From: Halorussus aquaticus
GTDB lineage: Archaea; Halobacteriota; Halobacteria; Halobacteriales; Haladaptataceae
NCBI RefSeq assembly: GCF_024218795.1
Contig: NZ_CP100400.1
Span: forward strand, 3,472,001-3,536,000
DNA: 64,000 nucleotides
Direction of reading: 5' to 3'
The notes under the pieces: generated by a model
Databases searched by the model: none
What the model saw: the letters and a program-made list of their open reading frames with translations, nothing else
What the model was told of the DNA's origin: nothing
Shown here: positions 50,439 through 59,178 of the stretch, one piece after another
How positions within the stretch are numbered: the first letter of the stretch is position 1
Layout: every line of letters starts with the position of its first letter
Translations under genes and position numbers: made by a program

Positions 50439-51953
50439 CTATCTCCGCACGAACCGATGGACGAAACGGAGGTCGACGCCGAGTTTGTCCTCCATATACG
50501 AGACGAGTAGCAGGTCCTCGGTTTCGAGACAGGTGACGACCGCGATCGCACAGAGGACTCCCGCGAGCGAGAGCGCGTACACCGGAACCAGCACCCGCGG
50601 CCGAACGTTGACGACGGCCTTGAGCAGGTACATGAACAGGATCGCACCGGATAGCGTGAGAAACAATCGGTAGGATCCCACGGTGAACGGCTTGATGGAA
50701 AACCGCCTCCAGAGAATCCCGTTCACGTAAAGGTTCTGGATGGTGAACGAGAGAGCCGAGATGACGGCTGCGCCTTCGATCCCGTACACCGGGATGAAGA
50801 CGACGTTAAAGACAACATTGAACACGAATGCCGCGGCGTTGCCGACGAAGACCGTTCGAGTGTCCCCGAGCGCCGACAGGGTTTCGATGTTCCGACCGAA
50901 GAATGCGTTGACGAAGAACCCTGCCGCGAGGACGACAAGCGCGAGCGTGGCCGGCCGGTAGGATTCCCCGAACAGCAACGCGAGGACAGTCTCGGGATAC
51001 ACCAACAGGAGTGCCAGTAGCGGGAACGTCACCACGACTATCCACTTCGTCGTCATCTGGTACACCCGCTCCATCGAATCACGCTTGGAGTTTGCGTCGA
51101 GCCGCGACGCGACTGGGAGGTAGAGGTACCCGAAGGCCCGAAGGACGATCAGTAGACCGTGAGCTAACGGATACGCGGCATTGTACAGGCCGGCCGCGAA
51201 CGACGTCGAGAGCAGGCCAAGGAGGAGCGTGTCGGTCCGGAGCAACATCACGTCGAAGATCGACGAGAGCATCAGCGGCACCGAGAACCGAACTAGTTCG
51301 TTCACGTCCGTCTCCACCGGGCCGACTAGCGGCACGAGTCGATGGAGCAGGAGCGCGCCGAGCAGGAACGCCGCGGCGGACGCGAACAGGTACGCCTGTC
51401 CGACGGCGGCGCTGCCGACCCCGGCGAGCAGCAGGACGGTCAGTAGCAGTATCCGCAGCCCCGGATAGAAGGCGTCGTTTACGAGAACTCTGAAGTTCGT
51501 GTTTTCCATCCCTCGGATTCCGGCGACCACGATGCGAAGGCCGACGACGAACGGGACGGACAGCAGTAACAGTTGCACCGTCGCGTGGCCAACCTGCCCG
51601 TCAAGGAAGTACTCGGTGAGCACTCCCGCGTTGGCTACAAGCAGAATCGTGACTACCGCCGAGAGTGCCAGCGAGATACTGGTCCCCGACCACCACGTCC
51701 CCCGCTTCACTGCGGGGTCCTCGTCACGGGACATGTATCGGGGGACGCCCTGAACCAGTCCGAACAATGATGCCACGACGCAAACGGACATGAGCGATAG
51801 CAACACGCTCACCTCACCGTAGACGTCCACGGAGAGGAACCGACCGATGATGACCCGTTCCAACAGCTTCGACCCCGCCCCGAACAGGGTTCCGACGAAG
51901 ACGAGCACGGCGCTCGAAATGAGCCGTTCGAGTTCACTACTGGCGTCCGACAT
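50439..51953 (-). CDS. Polysaccharide flippase (Wzx/RfbX-like)
   Basis: This 504-residue protein has 14 hydrophobic helices and MATE-fold features: VLVFVGTLFGAGSKLLERVI at the N terminus, RGMENTNFRVLVNDAFYPGL in the middle and NAFFGRNIETLSALGDTRTV in the second half. It should move lipid-linked oligosaccharides across the membrane before Wzy-type polymerisation or protein glycosylation. It shares its upstream intergenic region with asnB on the other strand. Confidence 0.88.
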   Translation of the reverse strand: MSDASSELERLISSAVLVFVGTLFGAGSKLLERVIIGRFLSVDVYGEVSVLLSLMSVCVVASLFGLVQGVPRYMSRDEDPAVKRGTWWSGTSISLALSAVVTILLVANAGVLTEYFLDGQVGHATVQLLLLSVPFVVGLRIVVAGIRGMENTNFRVLVNDAFYPGLRILLLTVLLLAGVGSAAVGQAYLFASAAAFLLGALLLHRLVPLVGPVETDVNELVRFSVPLMLSSIFDVMLLRTDTLLLGLLSTSFAAGLYNAAYPLAHGLLIVLRAFGYLYLPVASRLDANSKRDSMERVYQMTTKWIVVVTFPLLALLLVYPETVLALLFGESYRPATLALVVLAAGFFVNAFFGRNIETLSALGDTRTVFVGNAAAFVFNVVFNVVFIPVYGIEGAAVISALSFTIQNLYVNGILWRRFSIKPFTVGSYRLFLTLSGAILFMYLLKAVVNVRPRVLVPVYALSLAGVLCAIAVVTCLETEDLLLVSYMEDKLGVDLRFVHRFVRR

Positions 51954-52106
51954 CTCCTATCAGTTACCTCCGACTCCGACGTGGTCGCGGATATCACCCC
52001 ATCATATTCGTAACTGCCTCATTACGCTTGTGGAATGTCTTTTCCCCGTGTCACGGCCGATGACAGCTAGTATAGGCTGTCTATCTCTGGTTTTAGCTTC
52101 AAAGCG

Positions 52107-52114
52107 CTTATTAT
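52107..52114 (+). promoter_or_regulatory. TATA-like box of the asnB gene
   Basis: CTTATTAT ends 22 bp before the ATG at 52137, and the region is AT-rich. This fits a leaderless transcript and supports the downstream ATG that exposes the N-terminal Cys. Confidence 0.5.
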
Positions 52115-52136
52115 CGGTCGGTCGCTGGTGAACAGT

Positions 52137-53954
52137 ATGTGTGGAATCGTCGCCTTGTCCTGGGAGGACGACGACCTGATTTCGGAGATGAACGCCTGTC
52201 AGGACCATCGGGGTCCGGACGATTCTGGTCGCCTCGTCTCAGACGGCGTCTCCCTTGGGCATCGGCGACTGTCGATCATCGACTTGTCCGCAGAGGGCAA
52301 CCAGCCCATGCGGTCGAACGACGACAACGTCATCGTGTACAACGGGGAGGTCTACAATTATCGGGAGATCCGAAGCGAACTGACTGATCGCGGTTACACG
52401 TTCTCGTCCGACACGGACACGGAGGTTATCGTCAACGCCTACGACGAGTGGGGTCCTGAGTTCCTCGACAGGGTCAACGGGATGTTCTCGTTCGTCGTGT
52501 TCGATTCGTCTACCGACGAACTGTTCGTCGCCCGCGATCACGCGGGCATCAAGCCGCTGTATTACACCGAGGTGGACGAGGGCATTGCATTCGCCTCGAC
52601 CCCGAACTCGCTTCTGAAGCTCAAACCGACGTTCGAGATAAACGATCAAATCGTCCGGGACTATCTGCTGTACGGCGACACTGTTTCTGAGCGTGAGACG
52701 TTTTTCGAGGGGATACACTCGTTCCCCAAAGGCCACTACGCCCGCATCGACGTCGACGACCCCACTATCGAACCGACTGAGTGGTGGCGTTTCGAAGGAG
52801 AACGGGAGTTCGGGGGCGACTACGAGGCGGCAGTCGAGGAGGTCCGCGATCGATTCTCCGCGGCGGTCAAGCGACGGCTGGTGAGCGACGTTCCGGTCGG
52901 ATCCTGTCTGAGCGGCGGTATCGACTCCTCGGCAGTCACGGCCACCGTCGAGGACGGTATCGAGACTTTCTCAGCTGTGTATCCGGGATTCGAGAAGGAC
53001 GAAGAGGAGTACGTCGACGTGATGGCGTCCGAGAAGGACATCCGGACGAACAAGGTCCACCCCACCGCCGAGGACTTTCTCCAAAAGTTCTCCGATTACG
53101 TCCGGGCGCTCGCCGAACCCCCCAACACGCCATCGTCGTTCGCACAACACCTCGTGTTTGAGCGCGCGAGCGAGGAGGGGGTTCGGGTCCTCCTTGACGG
53201 ACAGGGTGCTGACGAGATTCTCGCCGGATACGACGACTTCTTCTCGTATTATCTCATGGGACTACTGAGCGACTGGCGACTCAGCGACGCAGTGACCGAG
53301 ACGCTGAAGATGCTCTCGAAGGAGGGTGCAAAGAACAGGCTCGGGCTGATCGCGATACGATCGCTCCCCATACGGCTTCAGCAACGACGGTACGTCTCCC
53401 GGGTGCCTATCGACGAGGACCTGCTGGCCGAGACCGACCAGTCGCAACTGCTCACCAAGATCTCCAACATCGGGTCGCTTCAGGACGCACTCCAATTCCG
53501 CTTCGACACTACGCTCCCGAAACTCCTTAAGTACGAGGACCGCAACTCGATGTGGTTCAGTCGCGAGGGCCGCACCCCCTTCCTTGATCCTGAGTTGCTA
53601 GACCTTATGGCATCGTTACCCGAGTCCTACATCATCGCCGACGGCGAGACCAAGGCCATCTTCAGGGACGCGATGGATGGCACAGTCCCCGACGAGATAC
53701 TCTCGCGCACCGACAAGATCGGGTTCGAGACGCCCAGCGAGCGCTGGTTGTACGACGACGGCGTGAAGGCGCTGTTACAGGACTGGTTCTTGGATGCCGA
53801 ACCGTATTGTAGCAGGTTCGTTGACCTCCCCGAGGTTCGGCAAATAGTCGCTGACGTCCTGTCCGACGACGACGTCAACGACAAAATCATGTGGCGCGTG
53901 ATCTTTCTCGAAGCGTGGTACCGCGAGTTCGAGGACGTGTTGGCACTCGACTGA
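52137..53954 (+). CDS. asnB: Glutamine-dependent asparagine synthase-like amidotransferase
   Basis: This is an N-terminal glutaminase plus C-terminal ATP-dependent synthetase of 605 residues. Starting at 52137 puts Cys at residue 2 (MCGIVALSWEDDD), essential for the glutaminase. HRGPDDSGR and NGEVYNYREI are glutaminase motifs. The synthetase P-loop is SGGIDSSAVTATV at about residue 259, followed by DGQGADEILAGYDDFF. In glycan clusters such enzymes often amidate a uronic acid or other carboxyl group rather than making free Asn; which applies here is unknown. Confidence 0.92.
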   Translation: MCGIVALSWEDDDLISEMNACQDHRGPDDSGRLVSDGVSLGHRRLSIIDLSAEGNQPMRSNDDNVIVYNGEVYNYREIRSELTDRGYTFSSDTDTEVIVNAYDEWGPEFLDRVNGMFSFVVFDSSTDELFVARDHAGIKPLYYTEVDEGIAFASTPNSLLKLKPTFEINDQIVRDYLLYGDTVSERETFFEGIHSFPKGHYARIDVDDPTIEPTEWWRFEGEREFGGDYEAAVEEVRDRFSAAVKRRLVSDVPVGSCLSGGIDSSAVTATVEDGIETFSAVYPGFEKDEEEYVDVMASEKDIRTNKVHPTAEDFLQKFSDYVRALAEPPNTPSSFAQHLVFERASEEGVRVLLDGQGADEILAGYDDFFSYYLMGLLSDWRLSDAVTETLKMLSKEGAKNRLGLIAIRSLPIRLQQRRYVSRVPIDEDLLAETDQSQLLTKISNIGSLQDALQFRFDTTLPKLLKYEDRNSMWFSREGRTPFLDPELLDLMASLPESYIIADGETKAIFRDAMDGTVPDEILSRTDKIGFETPSERWLYDDGVKALLQDWFLDAEPYCSRFVDLPEVRQIVADVLSDDDVNDKIMWRVIFLEAWYREFEDVLALD

Positions 53955-53958
53955 CGCG

Positions 53959-55458
53959 CTACATGTACCCGAGAGCTTCCAGTTGTTCGATCTCCTCGTC
54001 CGAAAGCTCGTCCTCCGAGACGTTTCCCTGGAGTTCGGCCAGCGCGTCACGACAGGCGTCGACCGCGGTCGAAGGTGCGTCCGAGAGCGGTCGTTCGTCC
54101 CCGCGGTGCCACGCCCACTCCTCGCCCGTCGAATCGAGGACAACCCGCCAGTCGCCACGGTACGCGACGACACTGTGTTCCGAGACCCGGTCAGCTAGCG
54201 ACTCCGTCGGCACGTCTGGGTACTTCTCGTACAGTTCCTCGCCACCGACGACCGGATACTCACTCAGAACGACGCCGTCGGACGGCGATAGCGGCCCATA
54301 GCGGTCGCCGCCACTCCTCAAGAGTTCGCCGCGGCCGTCGGTCAGGAGGCCACAGAGGTCCTTGATGGAGACGTACTCCTCGACGCACTCGCCGTCGAGG
54401 TCGGGATGGCCGATCACGAGCGGAACGCGGACGAGGTCGTCGCTCACCGACCCTTCGTGGCCGATCCGCCGGCGACCCATCGCGTCCACGTTGCCGAGGT
54501 TCTCGGCATGGTCGGCGGTTATCACGACGAGCGTGTTCTCCCGCAGTCCGTTGGATTCCAGTGCCGACAGTATCCGGCCGAGGTGGCGGTCGACGGATTC
54601 GACCTCGCCGGCGTAGAGCCGCCGTATGGTCCGGAGGTCCTCTTCATCGATGCCGTCACCGCCCTCGACGCGTTCGACGAACTGCCACGGGTCGGCGACC
54701 TCCTCATCGAGTCGCGTCAGTTCGTCATCGTCGACGACTTCCCCGACATGTTTACGCTGGAGGTCCGACGGCGGGTCGTACGGTCGGTGACAGTCCATGT
54801 AGTTGGCGAAGATGAAAAAGGGGTCGTCGGCCTCCGAGTGGGATTCGATGACGTTCGTTATTCTGGCGGTGTTGCTCTCGGAGTCGTACGATGTCGATTG
54901 CTTGAATCCCGACACTGGTAACTGCTGCAGGAACTCATAGTTGGAGCCAAGATGCGAGGTGGCCACGTTCAGGAAGTTCCGAAGACTCTTGTAGGGTTTG
55001 TCGTGTCCAAGCGCCCTATAGAGGGTCTTCGCCGCGACCATCGGCAACGAGTTGCCCTCCTCCTGTAGCGACTTGGCGACGTACCTGACCGAAAGTCCAG
55101 AGTCGTAGAGGAGGCTGTTGCGAGTGTCGTAGAACTCGTCGAACGAGACGTCGAAGCCGATCCTGGGGCTGGCGAAGCCGTTGCCAGAGACGCCATAACA
55201 GTCGTACCCGTCTCGTTTGAGGTGTTCGACGAGCGGTAGCCGGGAGACGGTATGGTTGAAGCGGTGAACGCCGTGTTCGTGGGGGTACTCGCCGGTGAAG
55301 AGTGAGACGTGCGAGGGTAGCGACCACGTCGCGGGTGCGACGGCGTTCTTGAAGAAGAGGTTCCGTTCAGCGAGAGACGAGAGATTCGGGGCATGCTCCG
55401 CGGCGTAGTCGAGTCTCGCGGAGTCCCAGACAAGCAAGAGCACGTTCGGGTGGGTCAT
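53959..55458 (-). CDS. Sulfatase-superfamily hydrolase (second)
   Basis: This 499-residue protein starts MTHPNVLLLVWDSARLDYAA, with the metal-binding Asp in WDSARLD. The nucleophile motif is ATWSLPSHVSLFTGEYP: Ser replaces Cys and His replaces Arg compared with classical Cys-x-Pro-Ser-Arg sulfatases. DHAENLGNVDAM and HEGSVSDDLVRVPLVI supply further metal ligands. No signal peptide is seen. Its 3' end meets asnB with a four-base gap. It could hydrolyse sulfate or transfer a phosphate-type group on the surface glycan. Confidence 0.87.
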   Translation of the reverse strand: MTHPNVLLLVWDSARLDYAAEHAPNLSSLAERNLFFKNAVAPATWSLPSHVSLFTGEYPHEHGVHRFNHTVSRLPLVEHLKRDGYDCYGVSGNGFASPRIGFDVSFDEFYDTRNSLLYDSGLSVRYVAKSLQEEGNSLPMVAAKTLYRALGHDKPYKSLRNFLNVATSHLGSNYEFLQQLPVSGFKQSTSYDSESNTARITNVIESHSEADDPFFIFANYMDCHRPYDPPSDLQRKHVGEVVDDDELTRLDEEVADPWQFVERVEGGDGIDEEDLRTIRRLYAGEVESVDRHLGRILSALESNGLRENTLVVITADHAENLGNVDAMGRRRIGHEGSVSDDLVRVPLVIGHPDLDGECVEEYVSIKDLCGLLTDGRGELLRSGGDRYGPLSPSDGVVLSEYPVVGGEELYEKYPDVPTESLADRVSEHSVVAYRGDWRVVLDSTGEEWAWHRGDERPLSDAPSTAVDACRDALAELQGNVSEDELSDEEIEQLEALGYM

Positions 55459-55607
55459 ATCTCTGCTTCTGTCGTTCCCTCTATTTTAGCGTTCTTGTAT
55501 CTCGAGCACAGTTTTCTGTAATAGTGTTCCCGTAAGGTAGTACATGTTCTACAGAATGCGTCGTTTCTAACTACTACACAGCACACTAATTAAATTTCAC
55601 ATGTGTG

Positions 55608-56714
55608 TTACTCAAGTTCCTTCCAACGGAATGCCGAAGAAACGAACGTTTCGACCAGTCGGAGTTGTCGCTCTACGCGTGTCGTGACCCACTTGAAGAT
55701 GACCGTAAGTGGTACACTTACTAAGATAGCCACGATGTATCCGAGATAGCTGTGGCCGTTAACTAAGATATCTACGTTATAACCAATACGGAAAACAGCC
55801 ATCTGAACGATGTACAGATGGTACGACGAGTCACCAAACCACTGCAAAATTTTGATTTCAGGCTGGTACCGTTCGAAAAAGTAGATTCCGAGAAGGAAAA
55901 AAGCAAAGACGTAGATGATGCTCATATCAACGATAGCAACTTCACGTAGAGAGAGGGAGTGCGCGGTCGACCAGCCGCCACGCCCCTCAGTCCATCCCAT
56001 TACGTAAAAACTACCTGCGACGAGACTTCCCAAGATTGGAAAAAGGCGGTTATCCGTAAACCGTGTCCGCCACTCATCGACGGCGAGAACCGCGCCAGTA
56101 GCGAGACCGAGCGCGAGATGCGGAAGGTAATTCAAGACGAGTGTTTTCACGTGCCAGTGGTCACTTCCGGGTAGTGGTGAGAGTAATGCGATGAACAGTT
56201 CCTTGTGAAGGTGGTAAAGGTTGTGTGAGAGGAACGCGAGTGGAATGAATGTGAAGACAAGGATGGTATGATAAGATGGGCGAGACGTAAGGACGTAGTA
56301 GATGGCAGGAAAGAGAACTGCCCAAGTGAGATATGGCGGGAGGAAAGACGCGCCAACACCAAAGTTGATGAGATTACCGGTGAGCCAGAGAGGGACCCTT
56401 TCGAGGTAGTTCCATCCCGAGAGGGACGGATGGAATTGGAAGGCGACCACGTAACTTAGGATGACGAAGGGGATAGAGACGTAAAGTGGAAGAAAGAGAC
56501 GGTAAGCACGTGCCTGATAGTATTTTACAGAATTGAAGTTTTTGTGAAGGTAAAGCCCGGATGTGAAACCCGAAAGAAGGAAAAATAGTGGGACCGCTTG
56601 GAAGATGACAGCTTCATAGAAAACCGGTGGACGTGGGGTGTCGAAAGAGTGAATGGCGAATATCGACAGAATAGCGATACCTTTGAGATAATCGACAGAC
56701 CGGAATCGTTCCAT
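55608..56714 (-). CDS. Membrane acyltransferase family 3 (AT-rich)
   Basis: This 368-residue protein with about ten membrane helices belongs to the acyltransferase-3 family, which O-acetylates or succinylates sugars. MERFRSVDYLKGIAILSIFA is the family's N-terminal signature with a conserved catalytic-type His in IFAIHSFDTPRP. Codon use and base composition are clearly more AT-rich than neighbours, and the acidic bias of halophilic proteins is weak. This points to horizontal transfer from a less halophilic source. The promoter region around 55460-55600 is equally AT-rich. Confidence 0.85.
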   Translation of the reverse strand: MERFRSVDYLKGIAILSIFAIHSFDTPRPPVFYEAVIFQAVPLFFLLSGFTSGLYLHKNFNSVKYYQARAYRLFLPLYVSIPFVILSYVVAFQFHPSLSGWNYLERVPLWLTGNLINFGVGASFLPPYLTWAVLFPAIYYVLTSRPSYHTILVFTFIPLAFLSHNLYHLHKELFIALLSPLPGSDHWHVKTLVLNYLPHLALGLATGAVLAVDEWRTRFTDNRLFPILGSLVAGSFYVMGWTEGRGGWSTAHSLSLREVAIVDMSIIYVFAFFLLGIYFFERYQPEIKILQWFGDSSYHLYIVQMAVFRIGYNVDILVNGHSYLGYIVAILVSVPLTVIFKWVTTRVERQLRLVETFVSSAFRWKELE

Positions 56715-56913
56715 AACAGATGGGGCTAAGCTAATTGTATAACTGTGTTTCTATACTGGACTGTAAGCCTCTCGGTACCGTTGACCCTCGCTGACCAACT
56801 GTCCTGCTTAGCCAGGCCCGATATTGCTCCATAACAAGGGAAAATCGCAGCATCGTCCAAGACTATGGCCGAAAGCGAAGCTACATACCGCTTCGGTGTC
56901 GACGGCCCAGTAT

Positions 56914-57117
56914 ATGCTGAACGACTTCGGTTCGTCTCTTCGCAGGCTCCTGGACCGCCTCGCCGACCCCGTTCTCCCGGAGGCGTGTCCTCATTGCGAG
57001 TTCCCGACCGTCGTGCGCGATGACCGTGAGGAGTGTCCGTGGTGTGGCTGGGGTCCCGATTCGATCCCGGATCGGACCCCGGAGGAGGCCCGGCAGAAAC
57101 GCCTTGACGACCGATAG
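56914..57117 (+). CDS. Small double zinc-ribbon-like protein
   Basis: The protein is 67 residues from the ATG at 56914 (MLNDFGSSLRRLLDRLADPV). Two CxxC pairs form one zinc ribbon: CPHCEF at about 26-29 and CPWCGWGPD at about 42-45, separated by TVVRDDREE. The upstream open frame (from 56824) lacks sense and includes the non-coding promoter. The C-terminal tail is charged. Its role is unknown; similar mini-proteins are common in haloarchaea. Confidence 0.6.
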   Translation: MLNDFGSSLRRLLDRLADPVLPEACPHCEFPTVVRDDREECPWCGWGPDSIPDRTPEEARQKRLDDR

Positions 57118-57136
57118 GTGCCGCTCGCCGGTCCGG

Positions 57137-57964
57137 TCACATCCCCGACGACCGGGCTCGGAGCAGGCGTTCGTACATCGTCTTCCGAAAGTCAGTGGGG
57201 ACGAGTCTGAACAGGAGCCGTACTCCGACGTTCACTGAGGCCACGATCGGACTCACGGTGCCGTCTCGGACGAACTGCCTCTGAAGTCGGATTTCGTCAA
57301 GCGCGATGGCGGGGCCGCGGCTGTCGTGCCAGTCCTCGCCGGTCCGTGCCTTCACCAGCACCTCAGGGACGTTCCGGAGTTGCGCGCCGTTCTGGAGCAT
57401 CCGGAGCCATAGGTCCCAGTCTTCGCCGTGTTCGATGTCGCGGTAATTGCCGGCGTCGAGGACCGCGTCCCGCCGAAACATCACCGTCGGGTGGTTCATC
57501 GGACACCGGACCTTCGCCAACCGGCGGATCTCCCGCAGGCCGGTCGGAACCTTCCGGACACCTCGCTCTGTCCGGAGGTCAGCGTCGTACTCCTGGATGT
57601 ATCCCCCGACGGCGTCGACCCCGTCGACGCGGTCGAAGAAACCCACTTGCCGCTCAAATCGAGTATCGACACTCACGTCGTCGGAATCCATGATGGCGAT
57701 AAGGTCGTTCGACGCGGCCTCTACGCCCGTCGCCCGGGCCGCCCCACGACCGTCCGAGGCCGGGACTTCGATGGGTTCGACCACGTCCGGGTGGTTCGCC
57801 TCCCAGTCGTCGATGAGCCACCGCTGTTTCGCCCGGACGTGTTCGTCGTAGAGGACGAGCAGCTCGCTCGGCGGGAGCGTCTGTTCGAGTAGACTCTCGA
57901 CCGCGGCCTCGAACTCGTCGAGACCGTCGTCGGGGTGGATGGCGATGACCGCGGACACGTCCAT
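57137..57964 (-). CDS. Glycosyltransferase family 2
   Basis: This 275-residue GT-A enzyme begins MDVSAVIAIHPDDGLDEFEA, with the nucleotide-binding strand and the metal-binding DSDDVSVDTRFERQVGFF (DxD). HGEDWDLWLRMLQNGAQLRN carries the catalytic ED-W. It is last in the minus-strand operon of nucleotidyltransferase, formyltransferase, aminotransferase and dehydrogenase, so it is the likely transferase for the sugar made there. It lies 79 bp after the dehydrogenase gene. Confidence 0.9.
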   Translation of the reverse strand: MDVSAVIAIHPDDGLDEFEAAVESLLEQTLPPSELLVLYDEHVRAKQRWLIDDWEANHPDVVEPIEVPASDGRGAARATGVEAASNDLIAIMDSDDVSVDTRFERQVGFFDRVDGVDAVGGYIQEYDADLRTERGVRKVPTGLREIRRLAKVRCPMNHPTVMFRRDAVLDAGNYRDIEHGEDWDLWLRMLQNGAQLRNVPEVLVKARTGEDWHDSRGPAIALDEIRLQRQFVRDGTVSPIVASVNVGVRLLFRLVPTDFRKTMYERLLRARSSGM

Positions 57965-58043
57965 GAGCGGGTATTCGCCGGACGAGATTTAGTTGTTTGT
58001 ACTTCGTCGTTCGGGTGCCGTCTCAACCGATTACCGTTGGCGG

Positions 58044-59027
58044 TTATAGGGTGACGACGCTGTCCGTGTCTGCCGACCGCTCTGCGTGTTCGAGAATCCC
58101 GACGGCTTCGGCACCAATGCGTCCCGAAGAGCGCGTTTCGGACCCGGACCGTGACGCTTCGACGAACTCCTCGACCTCCACGCGGAGCGGCTCGCGGTTC
58201 TGCACCTCGTGGACGTTCCTGCCCTCTTCGCGGGTGACGAGCGTCCCCTCGCTCTCGACGACGCGACTGTCGTACATCTCGACGACATTGTCTTCGAGGT
58301 AATCGATGTAGGCGGCCTTCTCCGAGCCGACGACCGTCAGACTGCGCTCCTTCCCGAAGACGGGGACCTGCCAGGACTCGTTTATCACGCTCGTCGCGTC
58401 GTCGTACTCGAGGACCATCGTCACCGTCTCGTCGATGCCTTCTCTGATGATCGAGTCCAGATTGCAGTACAGGTGCTCGGGCCGGCCGTCGAGTAGGTAG
58501 TTGGAGATGTCGACGTCGTGAACGGCGAGCGAGTAGAGCGCCCCGGTGGTCGAACGCGGCACCCGGAACGAGAATCGACTGGTGTTCAGGTACTTAATCC
58601 GGCCGAGTTCGCCGCGGTCGATGCGGCGCTTGAGTTCCTGGAGCGCCGGGTGGTACCGGAAGATGTGGCCGACTGCGAGCGTGCAGTCGTTCCGATCGGC
58701 CGTGTCGACGATGTCCCACGCCTCGTCGCTGCTGAGTGCGAGCGGTTTCTCGACTAACACGTCGATTCCTGCTTCGAGGAGGTTCGTGGCGATCCCGTGG
58801 TGAGTGGTCGACGGGGTAGCTAGCGTCACGGCGTCGACCCCTCGGTCGGGGAGTTCGCCGGGGTCGGTGACGTACGGCAGCGAGTACGACTCCGCTAACT
58901 CGCTGACCCGTTCCTCGTCAACGTCGCAGAGGACGACCGAATCTATCACGCCCTCCTCGTGGAGTTCAGCCGCCACCCGAACGTGGTTCGTCCCCCAGTA
59001 TCCGGTGCCGATCACGCCGTAGTTCAT
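58044..59027 (-). CDS. Gfo/Idh/MocA-family sugar dehydrogenase (WlbA-like)
   Basis: This NAD-dependent oxidoreductase is 327 residues long. The Rossmann loop is IGTGYWGTNHVRVAAELHE, the catalytic Lys is in DVLVEKPLALSSDEA, and the second conserved region is AVHDVDISNYLLDGRP. In bacterial WlbA-type pathways this enzyme oxidises C3 of a UDP-GlcNAc-derived sugar, and a DegT aminotransferase then adds an amino group. Its ATG overlaps the reconstructed stop of the aminotransferase (ATGA), so they are one operon. The exact substrate is inferred. Confidence 0.88.
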   Translation of the reverse strand: MNYGVIGTGYWGTNHVRVAAELHEEGVIDSVVLCDVDEERVSELAESYSLPYVTDPGELPDRGVDAVTLATPSTTHHGIATNLLEAGIDVLVEKPLALSSDEAWDIVDTADRNDCTLAVGHIFRYHPALQELKRRIDRGELGRIKYLNTSRFSFRVPRSTTGALYSLAVHDVDISNYLLDGRPEHLYCNLDSIIREGIDETVTMVLEYDDATSVINESWQVPVFGKERSLTVVGSEKAAYIDYLEDNVVEMYDSRVVESEGTLVTREEGRNVHEVQNREPLRVEVEEFVEASRSGSETRSSGRIGAEAVGILEHAERSADTDSVVTL

Positions 59028-59178
59028 CGGTAGTACTCCTCAATCTCGTTGCACACGCGGTCGATTTCTTCGTCGGTTATCCGAGGATGCATCGGTAGCG
59101 ACAGGATGCGGTCACAGAGTCGTTCCGTCCGTTCGAGTTCCGTGCTTTCGGTGCGGTCGCGGACCGCCGGATGCCGGT
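59024..59178 (-). other. Out-of-frame C-terminal coding tail of the aminotransferase
   Basis: Reading the minus strand with one base added at the G-run near 59180 gives RHPAVRDRTESTELERTERL and ends with a proper DegT-type tail (LPMHPRITDEEIDRVCNEIE). Its TGA at 59024-59026 overlaps the ATG of the dehydrogenase gene by three bases. A match this exact says the intact gene was coupled to the next one and that the frameshift is a recent event or a sequencing or assembly error. Confidence 0.7.
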
